Source: Verrucomicrobiaceae bacterium (GTDB lineage: Bacteria; Verrucomicrobiota; Verrucomicrobiae; Verrucomicrobiales; Akkermansiaceae). Taken from it: a stretch of 5,339 bases of DNA. The stretch covers positions 1 through 5,339 of the forward strand of contig RPOS01000183.1 in NCBI GenBank assembly GCA_003820635.1, written 5' to 3'. The notes under the pieces were generated by a model, which saw only the letters and a list, made by a program, of their open reading frames with translations, made no database searches and had not been told where the DNA came from. Shown piece after piece: positions 1 through 5,339 of the stretch. A program made the translations under genes and the position numbers. The stretch's first letter is position 1. Every line of letters starts with the position of its first letter.

Positions 1-240
1 ACCGCCCAGCGCATGTTCCTTGCAGACAATCCCACCCGCTTGGTCAGCTCCATCGCAGCGACGGATGTCATTCCCTATCTCTCAGGCAACCTGACGGCGC
101 TGCCGACGGTGAAATCCCTCAACGGCAGCCAACTCGGCATTCTCGTCAACGTTTCCCCCCCCGTCATCAACGCCGGCTCCGGAGTCCCCTATGACCCCTC
201 CGGCGACAACCGGGACTCCCTCTGGGATGTGGGAGAATGA
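1..240 (+). CDS. Probable pseudopilin / type II secretion-like protein, C-terminal fragment
   Basis: The frame is open from the first base of the window to the TGA at 238-240, giving 79 residues of a protein whose start lies upstream. The Met at base 13 is internal and should not be taken as the start. Visible features are a short alanine-containing helix-like start (Thr-Ala-Gln-Arg-Met-Phe-Leu-Ala-Asp-Asn-Pro-Thr), then a stretch that looks beta-rich with many Gly, Ser, Pro and Asn, and an acidic end Asp-Pro-Ser-Gly-Asp-Asn-Arg-Asp-Ser-Leu-Trp-Asp-Val-Gly-Glu. This pattern resembles the C-terminal part of small pseudopilin-like (type II secretion/type IV pilin family) proteins that I recall from Verrucomicrobiota. 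The diagnostic N-terminal prepilin cleavage motif and hydrophobic helix are outside the window, so the call is an inference. The stop codon overlaps the next start as ATGA, which makes this the upstream member of the operon. Confidence 0.5.
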   Translation, partial: TAQRMFLADNPTRLVSSIAATDVIPYLSGNLTALPTVKSLNGSQLGILVNVSPPVINAGSGVPYDPSGDNRDSLWDVGE

Positions 241-704
241 AGCGACTGACGTTTATAGCCCTCAGTCTTGCGTGGATCTCCGCCGCTGCGGCCGCCGAGT
301 TCACCCACGTTGGCGATTTCCTCCTGCAAGCGCATTTCAAGCTCACTGCGGACAAGATGACACCCATCCCCATGAAGCCCATCGCCTTCCGGGTTTTCAC
401 CGATGGCGTCCGCATCAAGGTGACGGCGGAGGGTGACGACGAGTCCCACACCACCTTTGAAATTTACCGCTCGGATGGCATTGGCCGGCAGCGCACCGGC
501 GGCGGGGCCTTGGAAGTCATCCCGGGCTTGCAGGCCACCAGCCATACCGGCGGCGTGTTGCGGCACTTGCGGCTTTCCCGGGAATCCATGACGCTCACCA
601 CCTTCCCCGGCGTCTCGGATCAGACCATAGTCAGCTATGCGGTTGCCGCCGAGCCGAAATCCGTGGAACCTTCCCGCAACCATTCCCCTCCGCAGAAACC
701 ATGA
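237..704 (+). CDS. Exported 155-residue protein of unknown function
   Basis: I do not recognise this family. Residues 1-20 form a clear Sec signal peptide: Lys-Arg at 2-3, a hydrophobic core at 4-15, and an Ala-rich end with likely cleavage after Ala20 (Ala-Ala-Ala before Glu21). The mature part, residues 21-137, alternates polar and hydrophobic residues in short segments, as in a beta-rich domain, with a run Phe-Glu-Ile-Tyr-Arg-Ser-Asp-Gly-Ile-Gly near 74-83. The tail at 139-155 is proline-rich and basic. There is no cysteine, no lipobox and no second membrane segment, so it should be a soluble periplasmic or secreted protein. The ATG at 237 overlaps the upstream TGA as ATGA. GGGA at 224-227 is the only plausible ribosome-binding element, and GGGAG at 231-235 is too close to the start. 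Its tight link to the pilin-like gene suggests a job in the same envelope module; this is inference. Confidence 0.8.
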   Translation: MKRLTFIALSLAWISAAAAAEFTHVGDFLLQAHFKLTADKMTPIPMKPIAFRVFTDGVRIKVTAEGDDESHTTFEIYRSDGIGRQRTGGGALEVIPGLQATSHTGGVLRHLRLSRESMTLTTFPGVSDQTIVSYAVAAEPKSVEPSRNHSPPQKP

Positions 705-1507
705 ACCCTTTGCCCGCCCATCGCAGCACCTCCGGCAAGCCGGATGGCGAGATCATGCCCTCGCTGCCCACCGCCCTGCCTCAGTCCTCCGCCGCGTATT
801 CCGCAGCAAACCGCCGCGCGTCCGCCGGATGCACGGCCCAGCGCGCCTACCCATGGCTGCTCTTCGCCAGCACCGCCGTGGCCGCCTTGTTTTGCCTGCT
901 TTACATCACCAAGCCCGTGATCGTGCCGGCACCCGCGATGATCGCCCCGGCCCCCGCCGGAAAACCTGCCACCGCCCCGGCTGGAGTCATTGAAGCGGAG
1001 CCCGCCACCAACACCACGGCCAGCCTGCTGCCCAGCCGCAGTATCCTGCCCGGTGAAGGCCAGCCGCAGGAGCCCGACCCCGTCACCAGCGATCCCCGCA
1101 GCGCGCTGCCCGGCCCGCCATCCGTTTCCGCCTTCGAGGAAACCAACCTGCGCGTGCAACACGTCCTCACCGCCCAGGCACCGGGTGGGCAGCTCGACCG
1201 GATCGTGCTCGATGTGCCTGTCCTCTATCAGAGCCGCAATCTCCGCTGGACAACCGGTGAAGTGGCCAAGGCCCGCGAGCTGCTGATCCGGCTGATGGAC
1301 TATCAGGAAAAGTCCCGCAACCTCCGCGCCGAGGGCGTCGAACTGCTGGATGCCTGGAACCTCCTCATCGAAAAATCCATCCCCGCCGCCGATCTGCGCG
1401 CCGACAGCCCCTCGCTGCCCGCAAATCAGCAAGACGCCGCGGACAGCGCGCGCCCGGCCGGCCTCATCACCACCGATTCGATCCAAATCCGCCCCGCTGG
1501 AAAATGA
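701..1507 (+). CDS. Single-pass membrane protein with Pro/Ala-rich linker and helical periplasmic domain, unknown function
   Basis: No known family recognised. Residues 1-49 form a cytoplasmic tail with Arg38, Arg39 and Arg48. Residues 50-70 are one strong transmembrane segment starting Tyr-Pro-Trp-Leu-Leu-Phe. The positive charges before it predict N-in, C-out topology. Residues 71-140 are a low-complexity linker rich in Pro and Ala, containing repeated Pro-Ala-Pro steps, of the sort that spans periplasm. Residues 141-235 look like a folded domain: a beta-like part (Asp-Arg-Ile-Val-Leu-Asp-Val-Pro-Val-Leu-Tyr) followed by a long charged helical region at about 184-226 rich in Glu, Leu, Arg and Lys. 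The start at 701 is favoured by the exact ATGA overlap with the previous stop. The next in-frame Met (residue 19, base 755) would keep the anchor but break the overlap. There is no Shine-Dalgarno sequence before 701, so translational coupling is likely. The layout of anchor, linker and distal domain recalls inner-membrane parts of pilus and secretion machines, but I see no sequence match to them. Confidence 0.8.
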   Translation: MNPLPAHRSTSGKPDGEIMPSLPTALPQSSAAYSAANRRASAGCTAQRAYPWLLFASTAVAALFCLLYITKPVIVPAPAMIAPAPAGKPATAPAGVIEAEPATNTTASLLPSRSILPGEGQPQEPDPVTSDPRSALPGPPSVSAFEETNLRVQHVLTAQAPGGQLDRIVLDVPVLYQSRNLRWTTGEVAKARELLIRLMDYQEKSRNLRAEGVELLDAWNLLIEKSIPAADLRADSPSLPANQQDAADSARPAGLITTDSIQIRPAGK

Positions 1508-2286
1508 AAGCCCCTCTCGCCATCGCCCTGCTCTCGCTGCCAGCCATCCCGTGGGCCACCGCCCAAAACACCGTGCAGCCACCACCACCTGCCGATTCGT
1601 TCCTGGAAAGCGCCGGCGACTTCCACCTGGACAAGCCCGGCAAGCCCAACGAAGTCACCGTCGTGCTACCGCCTCCGACCAGTGACGAGTTCCTCCACGA
1701 AGCAACCGATGCCGAACCTGCCAAGAGCAAGCCCGTTGCCCCCGCCGCCGGTGAAGCGGAAAACCCAGCCCCGCCCGCAGCCGGGGAAATCCCCGAAACG
1801 GCGCCGCAACCGCCACAGCCCGGCCTCGCCGTGCGCGTCGAGCGCCTGCAAGCGGGCAACGGCGAGATCGATCCCGCACAGGTGAAACTGCTCGCACCGT
1901 TTCCCGCCAAGCTGCTTGCCCGCTCGCCGGAAGGCTGGCGCATCGAGGCCTCGGAAAGCGCCCCGCCCTTCACCCGTGAGGTCGAAATTTCGCCCGGCAA
2001 GCACATCACCCTCACCGTGCGGCCGCACCTGCTCGTGGCCGAAGCGGATGGTCAAAGCATTTTCCAAGTGCCCGAGCCCGGATTCGATGCGCCGCTCGGC
2101 TATCGCCAGGATGCCACCGTCGGCGCCATTCTCGCCACCTCCATCCGCCAGTTGGACGACGACTCCAAACAACTCGGCAACGCCATCGACCAACTCCAGC
2201 AGCTTCTCATCTCCCTGCCGCAACCCACGCAACAAGCCCCGGCCCCTGAGCCGGAAGCCAAATCCGCACCCGCCCGTAAACGATGA
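1504..2286 (+). CDS. Exported proline-rich protein with C-terminal helix, unknown function
   Basis: Not a family I can name. Residues 1-20 are a signal peptide with likely cleavage after Ala20 (Ala-Thr-Ala before Gln21). Residues 21-107 are disordered and rich in Pro, Ala and Glu, and hold two copies of the pattern Asp-x-Phe-Leu-x-x-Ala-x-Asp (31-39 and 61-69), each preceded by Pro-Pro-Pro. Residues 108-200 appear folded and mainly beta (Leu-Ala-Val-Arg-Val-Glu-Arg-Leu, then His-Ile-Thr-Leu-Thr-Val-Arg-Pro). Residues 203-238 form an amphipathic helix (Ile214, Leu217, Leu224, Ile228, Leu231, Leu235) that could pair with another helical protein. The tail is Pro/Ala-rich and ends in Arg-Lys-Arg. 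There is no cysteine. The start overlaps the upstream stop as ATGA at 1504-1507, and the stop overlaps the next start the same way. It is probably a periplasmic partner of the two anchored proteins on either side; this is inferred from context only. Confidence 0.8.
   Translation: MKAPLAIALLSLPAIPWATAQNTVQPPPPADSFLESAGDFHLDKPGKPNEVTVVLPPPTSDEFLHEATDAEPAKSKPVAPAAGEAENPAPPAAGEIPETAPQPPQPGLAVRVERLQAGNGEIDPAQVKLLAPFPAKLLARSPEGWRIEASESAPPFTREVEISPGKHITLTVRPHLLVAEADGQSIFQVPEPGFDAPLGYRQDATVGAILATSIRQLDDDSKQLGNAIDQLQQLLISLPQPTQQAPAPEPEAKSAPARKR
1582..1710 (+). repeat. Two-copy peptide motif in the proline-rich segment of the 260-residue protein
   Basis: The encoded pattern Asp-x-Phe-Leu-x-x-Ala-x-Asp occurs at residues 31-39 (bases 1594-1620) and 61-69 (bases 1684-1710). 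Each copy follows Pro-Pro-Pro and one or two small residues. Five of nine positions are identical and the copies start exactly 30 residues apart. The DNA itself is not an obvious direct repeat, so the likeness is at protein level. Short conserved motifs in a disordered proline-rich arm often dock onto a partner; that role is inference, and with only two copies chance is not excluded. Confidence 0.35.
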
Positions 2287-2780
2287 AATCCACGCTCCCG
2301 CCACTCATCTGCGGCGTCACCGTCGCCGCCATCTCCGCCGCCGGTTTCAGCCACTGGTGGTCCGTGCGCCAGTTCATCGCCGCGCTGGGCACGGATGTTC
2401 CCGTGGCCCACGCGACGCACGCCACCCGGCCAGCGCCAGCCCCCGTCGCCACGGCATCCGGCACCACGCCGGTTTCAGACAAGGCCGCGCCGCAGGCCGC
2501 CCCCGTTCCCGCCCCTGCCGCAAGCACCGGTCAGCAGGATTTTTACGATGCCCTGCTCTCCCGGATGGAAAGCCTGCAAAACCAGAACCGCGATCTGCTC
2601 GACCAATTGGCCGAAACCAACCGCGACCTGATGAAACTGGAGTTCCGCGTGGATACCCACTCGGAGTCCTTTCGCCCGCTGCCCGTCACCGAGGACCAGC
2701 CATTCACCAATCTCGATGGCGACGACATCGGCGTGCTGCCGCCACGTGCCGAGCCTGTCATCCTGCCCACTCAGGAATGA
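2283..2780 (+). CDS. Membrane-anchored coiled-coil protein, unknown function
   Basis: No known family recognised. Residues 5-24 form an N-terminal membrane segment (an uncleaved anchor is likelier than a signal peptide, as no good cleavage site follows), bordered by His-Trp-Trp at 24-26. Residues 40-84 are a Pro/Ala/Thr-rich linker. Residues 87-124 form a well-phased coiled coil: Leu91, Leu98, Leu105, Thr112, Leu119 in one core column and Met95, Asn102, Leu109, Leu116, Val123 in the other, with alternating 4/3 spacing. Residues 125-165 are an acidic, proline-containing tail. The overall design (short cytoplasmic end, one anchor, periplasmic linker, coiled coil) resembles PilN/PilO- or GspM-like scaffold proteins in shape only. 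The ATG at 2283 overlaps the previous stop as ATGA. Its own stop at 2778-2780 lies in another ATGA that opens a 13-codon frame leading to the DUF3108 gene. Confidence 0.8.
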   Translation: MKSTLPPLICGVTVAAISAAGFSHWWSVRQFIAALGTDVPVAHATHATRPAPAPVATASGTTPVSDKAAPQAAPVPAPAASTGQQDFYDALLSRMESLQNQNRDLLDQLAETNRDLMKLEFRVDTHSESFRPLPVTEDQPFTNLDGDDIGVLPPRAEPVILPTQE

Positions 2781-2818
2781 TGCGTGGCCACCCACGGCCG
2801 CCGCTTTCCAGCTCATGA
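2777..2818 (+). other. 13-codon bridging open frame, possible translational-coupling leader
   Basis: The gap between the coiled-coil gene and the DUF3108 gene holds an open frame that begins with the ATG at 2777, overlapping the upstream TGA (2778-2780). It ends with a TGA at 2816-2818 that overlaps the ATG of the DUF3108 gene at 2815. The encoded peptide would be Met-Met-Arg-Gly-His-Pro-Arg-Pro-Pro-Leu-Ser-Ser-Ser. It has no recognisable function as a peptide. Its position fills the only break in a chain of ATGA junctions, so it may let ribosomes run on to the last gene. This is a reading of the sequence geometry; expression is not shown. Confidence 0.35.
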
Positions 2819-3636
2819 AACCTTTCCCCGCCGCCTCCCTCGCCCGCGGCATGGTGCTGCTGCTCATTGCCGCAAGCACCGCGCTTGCCGAGCCGGCATG
2901 GAAACGCGAGCTCAGCCCACCCGCCCCCGGCGCATGGCCGGCCATCCCTCCATGCGTGCTCGACTTCCAAGTGAGCTGGAAAGGCATGCTCGATTCCGGC
3001 CGCCTGCGCATCGAGTTTGCTCCGGCGGATGTGGAGAAAAACGGCCTGTTGGTCATCCGCTCCACCGCCACCAGCACCGGCCCCGCCGCCGCGCTGTTTC
3101 CCTATCAGGGCAGCTTCTGGTCGGAACTTCATCCCACCTCCCTCAGGCCGCATTATTTCCACGCCGTGGAAACCGACCACCGCAAAACCGTCACCACCAC
3201 CAACCACCACTTCCCCGGTCGCGTCCAATGCGTGGAAGTCGCCCGCCCGCTCAAGAAAACCACAAGCACCCGCAAGGAGCAGGACTTTGCATTCGCGCCC
3301 GTTTTCGACCTCTTCTCCGCCATGCTGCACGTCCGCAGCCAAAAGCTCGATGCCGGCGATCAAATCACTCTCCTCATCCACCCTTTCGACAATCCCTACC
3401 TCCTGCGCGTCAAGGTCGCCGGCCGGGAAGTTCACCACGGCCGCCCCGCCATCCGCCTCAGCGTGGGCATGCGGAAAATCAACCGCAAGACCCTCGAACC
3501 GCGTCCTTATCAAAAAATGAAACGCGACGCCACCCTCTGGCTCAGCGACGATCCCGAGCGCATCCCCATTGAGCTCCGCGCCCCCGCCTTCATCGGCGAC
3601 GTTCGCGCCACCCTCAGCGGCTTCCGCAAAAACTAA
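2815..3636 (+). CDS. Exported DUF3108 domain protein
   Basis: This 273-residue protein has a signal peptide (Arg11, hydrophobic core Met13-Ala24, likely cleavage after Ala25 in Ala-Leu-Ala) and a mature region that fits DUF3108 (PF11306), a periplasmic or outer-envelope beta-rich family of unknown function. Marks of the family are the early strand pair at 49-69 (Leu-Asp-Phe-Gln-Val-Ser-Trp), Val163-Phe-Asp-Leu-Phe-Ser-Ala followed by Leu178-Asp-Ala-Gly-Asp, and the ending Leu241-Trp-Leu-Ser-Asp-Asp-Pro-Glu-Arg-Ile-Pro-Ile with Gly-Asp-Val-Arg-Ala-Thr-Leu at 261-267. Two cysteines (47 and 139) could form a disulfide. The start at 2815 puts the signal peptide at the N-terminus and overlaps the bridging frame's stop. 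An in-frame ATG at 2716 would add 33 unlikely residues and overlap the previous gene by 65 bases. No Shine-Dalgarno sequence is visible. It is the last gene of the module, 34 bases after the coiled-coil gene. Confidence 0.85.
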   Translation: MKPFPAASLARGMVLLLIAASTALAEPAWKRELSPPAPGAWPAIPPCVLDFQVSWKGMLDSGRLRIEFAPADVEKNGLLVIRSTATSTGPAAALFPYQGSFWSELHPTSLRPHYFHAVETDHRKTVTTTNHHFPGRVQCVEVARPLKKTTSTRKEQDFAFAPVFDLFSAMLHVRSQKLDAGDQITLLIHPFDNPYLLRVKVAGREVHHGRPAIRLSVGMRKINRKTLEPRPYQKMKRDATLWLSDDPERIPIELRAPAFIGDVRATLSGFRKN

Positions 3637-3655
3637 TCAAGGGCACGTCACGGCA
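3637..3655. other. Convergent intergenic gap, no clear terminator
   Basis: Only 19 bases separate the TAA of the DUF3108 gene from the TGA of aspS on the other strand. No hairpin with a T tract lies in the gap. Nearby, inside the end of aspS, CGGCC (3679-3683) and GGCCG (3691-3695) could form a 5-base stem around TTTTCCT, but this is weak in such GC-rich sequence. Transcripts from the two sides may overlap at their 3' ends, or ending may be Rho-dependent. Confidence 0.6.
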
Positions 3656-5339
3656 TCAGGCCGGAGTGCTCTTTTCCGCGGCCTTTTCCTGGCCGAGCTT
3701 GGGGTCTTTCCAAGTCGACTGGATGTAAACGTCGCGCAGTTCCTTGAAGCCGATCGGGCAGGGGCTGTGGGACATGAGGTCCGCGCCCTTGTTGTTTTTC
3801 GGGAAAGCGATCACCTCGCGGATGCTTTCCTCGCCAGCGATGAGCATGGCGATGCGGTCCAGGCCGAGCGCGAGGCCGCCGTGCGGCGGCGCACCGAAGC
3901 GGAAGGCATCGAGGATGTGGCCGAATTTGACCTGCTGTTCTTCCGGGCCGACGCCGAGCACTTCGAACATTTTGGCTTGGAGATCCTTTTCGTGAATCCG
4001 GATCGAGCCGCCGCCGAGTTCGTAGCCGTTGAGCACCACGTCGTAGGCCACGGCGCGCACGTTGGCGTAGTCACCGGCTTCGAGTTTCGCCACATCATCC
4101 GGATGAGGGCGGGTGAAGGGATGGTGCACCGCGCCCCAGTGGCCGGTTTCCTCGTCGAACGCGAGCAGCGGGAAATCGACGACCCAGAGGAAGTTGTAGG
4201 CGGTGGAGTCCTTGGTGAGCTCCATCATCGCCGCACACTCGGTGCGGACGCGACCGAGGATGGTGGAAACACTTTCGCGCGATCCCGCGCCGAAGAAGAC
4301 GATGTCGCCTTCCTCGATATGCATCTTGGAAACGAGCGCGTCCTTTTCCGCATCCGTGAAGAACTTCCAGAGCGGGCTCTTGTACTCGCCGCCCTCGCAC
4401 TTGATGAAGGCCAGCGTCTTGACCGGCAGGCCGGCTTGGATGGCAATCTCGTTGAGGCGGTTCATCTGGCCGGTGGTGATCCCGGCGAAGCCCTTGGCGT
4501 TGATGGCCCTGACAACCCCGCCGTTGTCGAACGTGCCGCGGAAGATCTTGAATTCGGTGGCCGTGAAAACATCGGCCAGATCGACGATCTTCATGTCATA
4601 ACGCGTGTCCGGCTTGTCGGAACCATAGATGTCCTCCGCCTCGCGGTAGGTCATGCGCGGAAAGGGCGTCGGCACGTCGATGCCGAGACCGGCCTTGAAC
4701 ATGGTGGCCAGCAGACCCTCGACGAGTTGAATGATATCTTCCTGGCCGACAAAGCTTGCCTCCAAGTCGATTTGGGTGAACTCCGGCTGGCGGTCGGCGC
4801 GCAGGTCCTCATCGCGGAAGCAGCGGGCGATCTGATAGTATTTCTCCAGACCCGCCACCATCATGAGCTGCTTGTATTGCTGCGGTGCCTGCGGCAGCGC
4901 GTAGAAGCGGCCGGGGTTGAGGCGCGAGGGAACAAGGAAGTCGCGCGCGCCTTCGGGCGTGGGGTTGGAAAGGATCGGCGTTTCGATTTCAAAGAAGCCG
5001 GACTCGTCGAGATAGCGGCGTGCGGCGGAGGTGATGACGCTGCGCTGGCGGATGTTCTTGCTCATGCGCGCGCGGCGGAGATCGAGGTAGCGGTATTTCA
5101 TCCGCAGGTCCTCGTTGGAGAGCTCCTTGTCGAGCTGGAAGGGCAGCACGTCCGCTTTGTTCACGATCGTGAGTTGCTTGGCGACGATCTCGATCGCGCC
5201 GGTGGCGATCTTGTCGTTCACGGTGCCTTCAAGGCGCTTGGAAACCATGCCGGTCACCTGCACCACGTCTTCCTCGCGCAGGGTGTGCGAGAGCTTGGCC
5301 ACTTCCGGGTTTTCCTCCGGATGGAACACGCACTGCGTG
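3656..5339 (-). CDS. aspS: Aspartyl-tRNA synthetase (class II), N-terminus outside the window
   Basis: The enzyme charges tRNA-Asp with aspartate using ATP, in the cytoplasm. About 560 residues are visible, reading leftward from base 5338 (Thr-Gln-Cys-Val-Phe-His-Pro). The usual bacterial protein is near 590-600 residues, so about 40 are missing, including the first strands of the anticodon-binding OB fold. The Val codon GTG at 5327-5329 is internal, not the start. Counting from that Val: rest of the OB fold to about 55; the linker signature Lys-Tyr-Arg-Tyr-Leu-Asp-Leu-Arg-Arg at 78-86; motif 1 around 111-120; Leu-Pro-Gln-Ala-Pro-Gln at 145-150; motif 2 Phe171-Arg-Asp-Glu-Asp-Leu-Arg with Gln-Pro-Glu-Phe-Thr-Gln-Ile-Asp; the GAD insertion of bacterial AspRS at about 265-390; Gly-Gly-Gly-Ser-Ile-Arg-Ile-His at 439-446; and motif 3 Gly489-Leu-Asp-Arg492. 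All key motifs are intact. A Lys/Glu-rich tail ends the protein. Confidence 0.97.
   Translation of the reverse strand, partial: TQCVFHPEENPEVAKLSHTLREEDVVQVTGMVSKRLEGTVNDKIATGAIEIVAKQLTIVNKADVLPFQLDKELSNEDLRMKYRYLDLRRARMSKNIRQRSVITSAARRYLDESGFFEIETPILSNPTPEGARDFLVPSRLNPGRFYALPQAPQQYKQLMMVAGLEKYYQIARCFRDEDLRADRQPEFTQIDLEASFVGQEDIIQLVEGLLATMFKAGLGIDVPTPFPRMTYREAEDIYGSDKPDTRYDMKIVDLADVFTATEFKIFRGTFDNGGVVRAINAKGFAGITTGQMNRLNEIAIQAGLPVKTLAFIKCEGGEYKSPLWKFFTDAEKDALVSKMHIEEGDIVFFGAGSRESVSTILGRVRTECAAMMELTKDSTAYNFLWVVDFPLLAFDEETGHWGAVHHPFTRPHPDDVAKLEAGDYANVRAVAYDVVLNGYELGGGSIRIHEKDLQAKMFEVLGVGPEEQQVKFGHILDAFRFGAPPHGGLALGLDRIAMLIAGEESIREVIAFPKNNKGADLMSHSPCPIGFKELRDVYIQSTWKDPKLGQEKAAEKSTPA

Noticed and set aside
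635..1588. Long open frame on the - strand (317 codons) opposite the 268-residue gene
   Set aside because: It is very Gly/Arg/Ala-rich without a recognisable domain and lies antisense to two coupled genes with clear anchor or signal sequences. High GC makes stop codons rare in this shadow frame.
2716..2814. Upstream ATG as the start of the DUF3108 gene
   Set aside because: It would add 33 residues ahead of a standard signal peptide and overlap the coiled-coil gene by 65 bases. The start at 2815 fits both the signal peptide and the ATGA junction.
1916..2818. Out-of-frame + strand open frame of 300 codons
   Set aside because: The product is an Arg/Pro/Ser-rich shadow translation overlapping two well-supported genes. 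Only its last 14 codons (2777-2818, including the stop) are of interest, as the bridging frame.
3190..3210. CACCAC-type short tandem repeat
   Set aside because: It is explained by Thr and His codons in the DUF3108 protein (Thr-Thr-Thr-Asn-His-His) and is too short and imperfect to be a repeat element.
2758..3513. - strand open frame of 251 codons opposite the DUF3108 gene
   Set aside because: It is a Gly/Ala/Val/Asp-rich shadow with no family resemblance, while the + strand frame carries a signal peptide and DUF3108 signature.
3659..3695. Possible bidirectional terminator hairpin at the end of aspS
   Set aside because: The stems (GGCCG/CGGCC) are only 5 bases with a loop of 7 or 15, lie inside coding sequence, and have only a four-T run; such pairs are common by chance at this GC content.
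5327..5329. GTG as the aspS start codon
   Set aside because: The frame continues to the window edge with Thr-Gln-Cys, matching the usual AspRS N-terminal OB fold, so the true start lies outside the window.

Overview
The window is a GC-rich piece of bacterial chromosome with two convergent transcription units. The left unit (+ strand, 1-3636) is a tightly packed run of six genes whose start lies upstream of the window. The right unit (- strand, 3656-5339) is the aspartyl-tRNA synthetase gene aspS, whose first 40 or so codons lie beyond the right edge. No RNA gene, insertion sequence, CRISPR array or origin was seen. The best guess for the source is the Verrucomicrobiota or a relative in the PVC group. 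The reasons are the style of the pilin-like C-terminus (ending Asp-Ser-Leu-Trp-Asp-Val-Gly-Glu), the AspRS C-terminal sequence (Asn-Asn-Lys-Gly-Ala-Asp-Leu-Met-Ser-His), the high GC with C-rich third positions, and the scarcity of Shine-Dalgarno sequences. This is inference from memory of such proteins, not a search result.

Left unit, in order: the C-terminal 79 residues of a probable pseudopilin (1-240); a 155-residue exported protein (237-704); a 268-residue protein with one membrane anchor and a proline/alanine-rich periplasmic linker (701-1507); a 260-residue exported proline-rich protein (1504-2286); a 165-residue protein with one membrane anchor and a coiled coil (2283-2780); and a 273-residue exported DUF3108 protein (2815-3636). 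Four of the junctions are exact ATGA stop/start overlaps. The only gap, before the DUF3108 gene, is bridged exactly by a 13-codon open frame that has an ATGA at each end. All five complete products are predicted to sit in or beyond the inner membrane, and four of them match no family I can name.

Together this looks like one co-translated envelope module attached to a pilin-like gene: anchored or exported proteins with proline-rich spacers and helical or coiled-coil parts, closing with a DUF3108 beta-rich protein. A pilus-like or type II secretion-like assembly, or another periplasm-spanning complex, is a reasonable hypothesis, but no ATPase, secretin or platform protein is visible here to prove it. 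aspS is an ordinary housekeeping gene that ends 19 bases from the end of the module.
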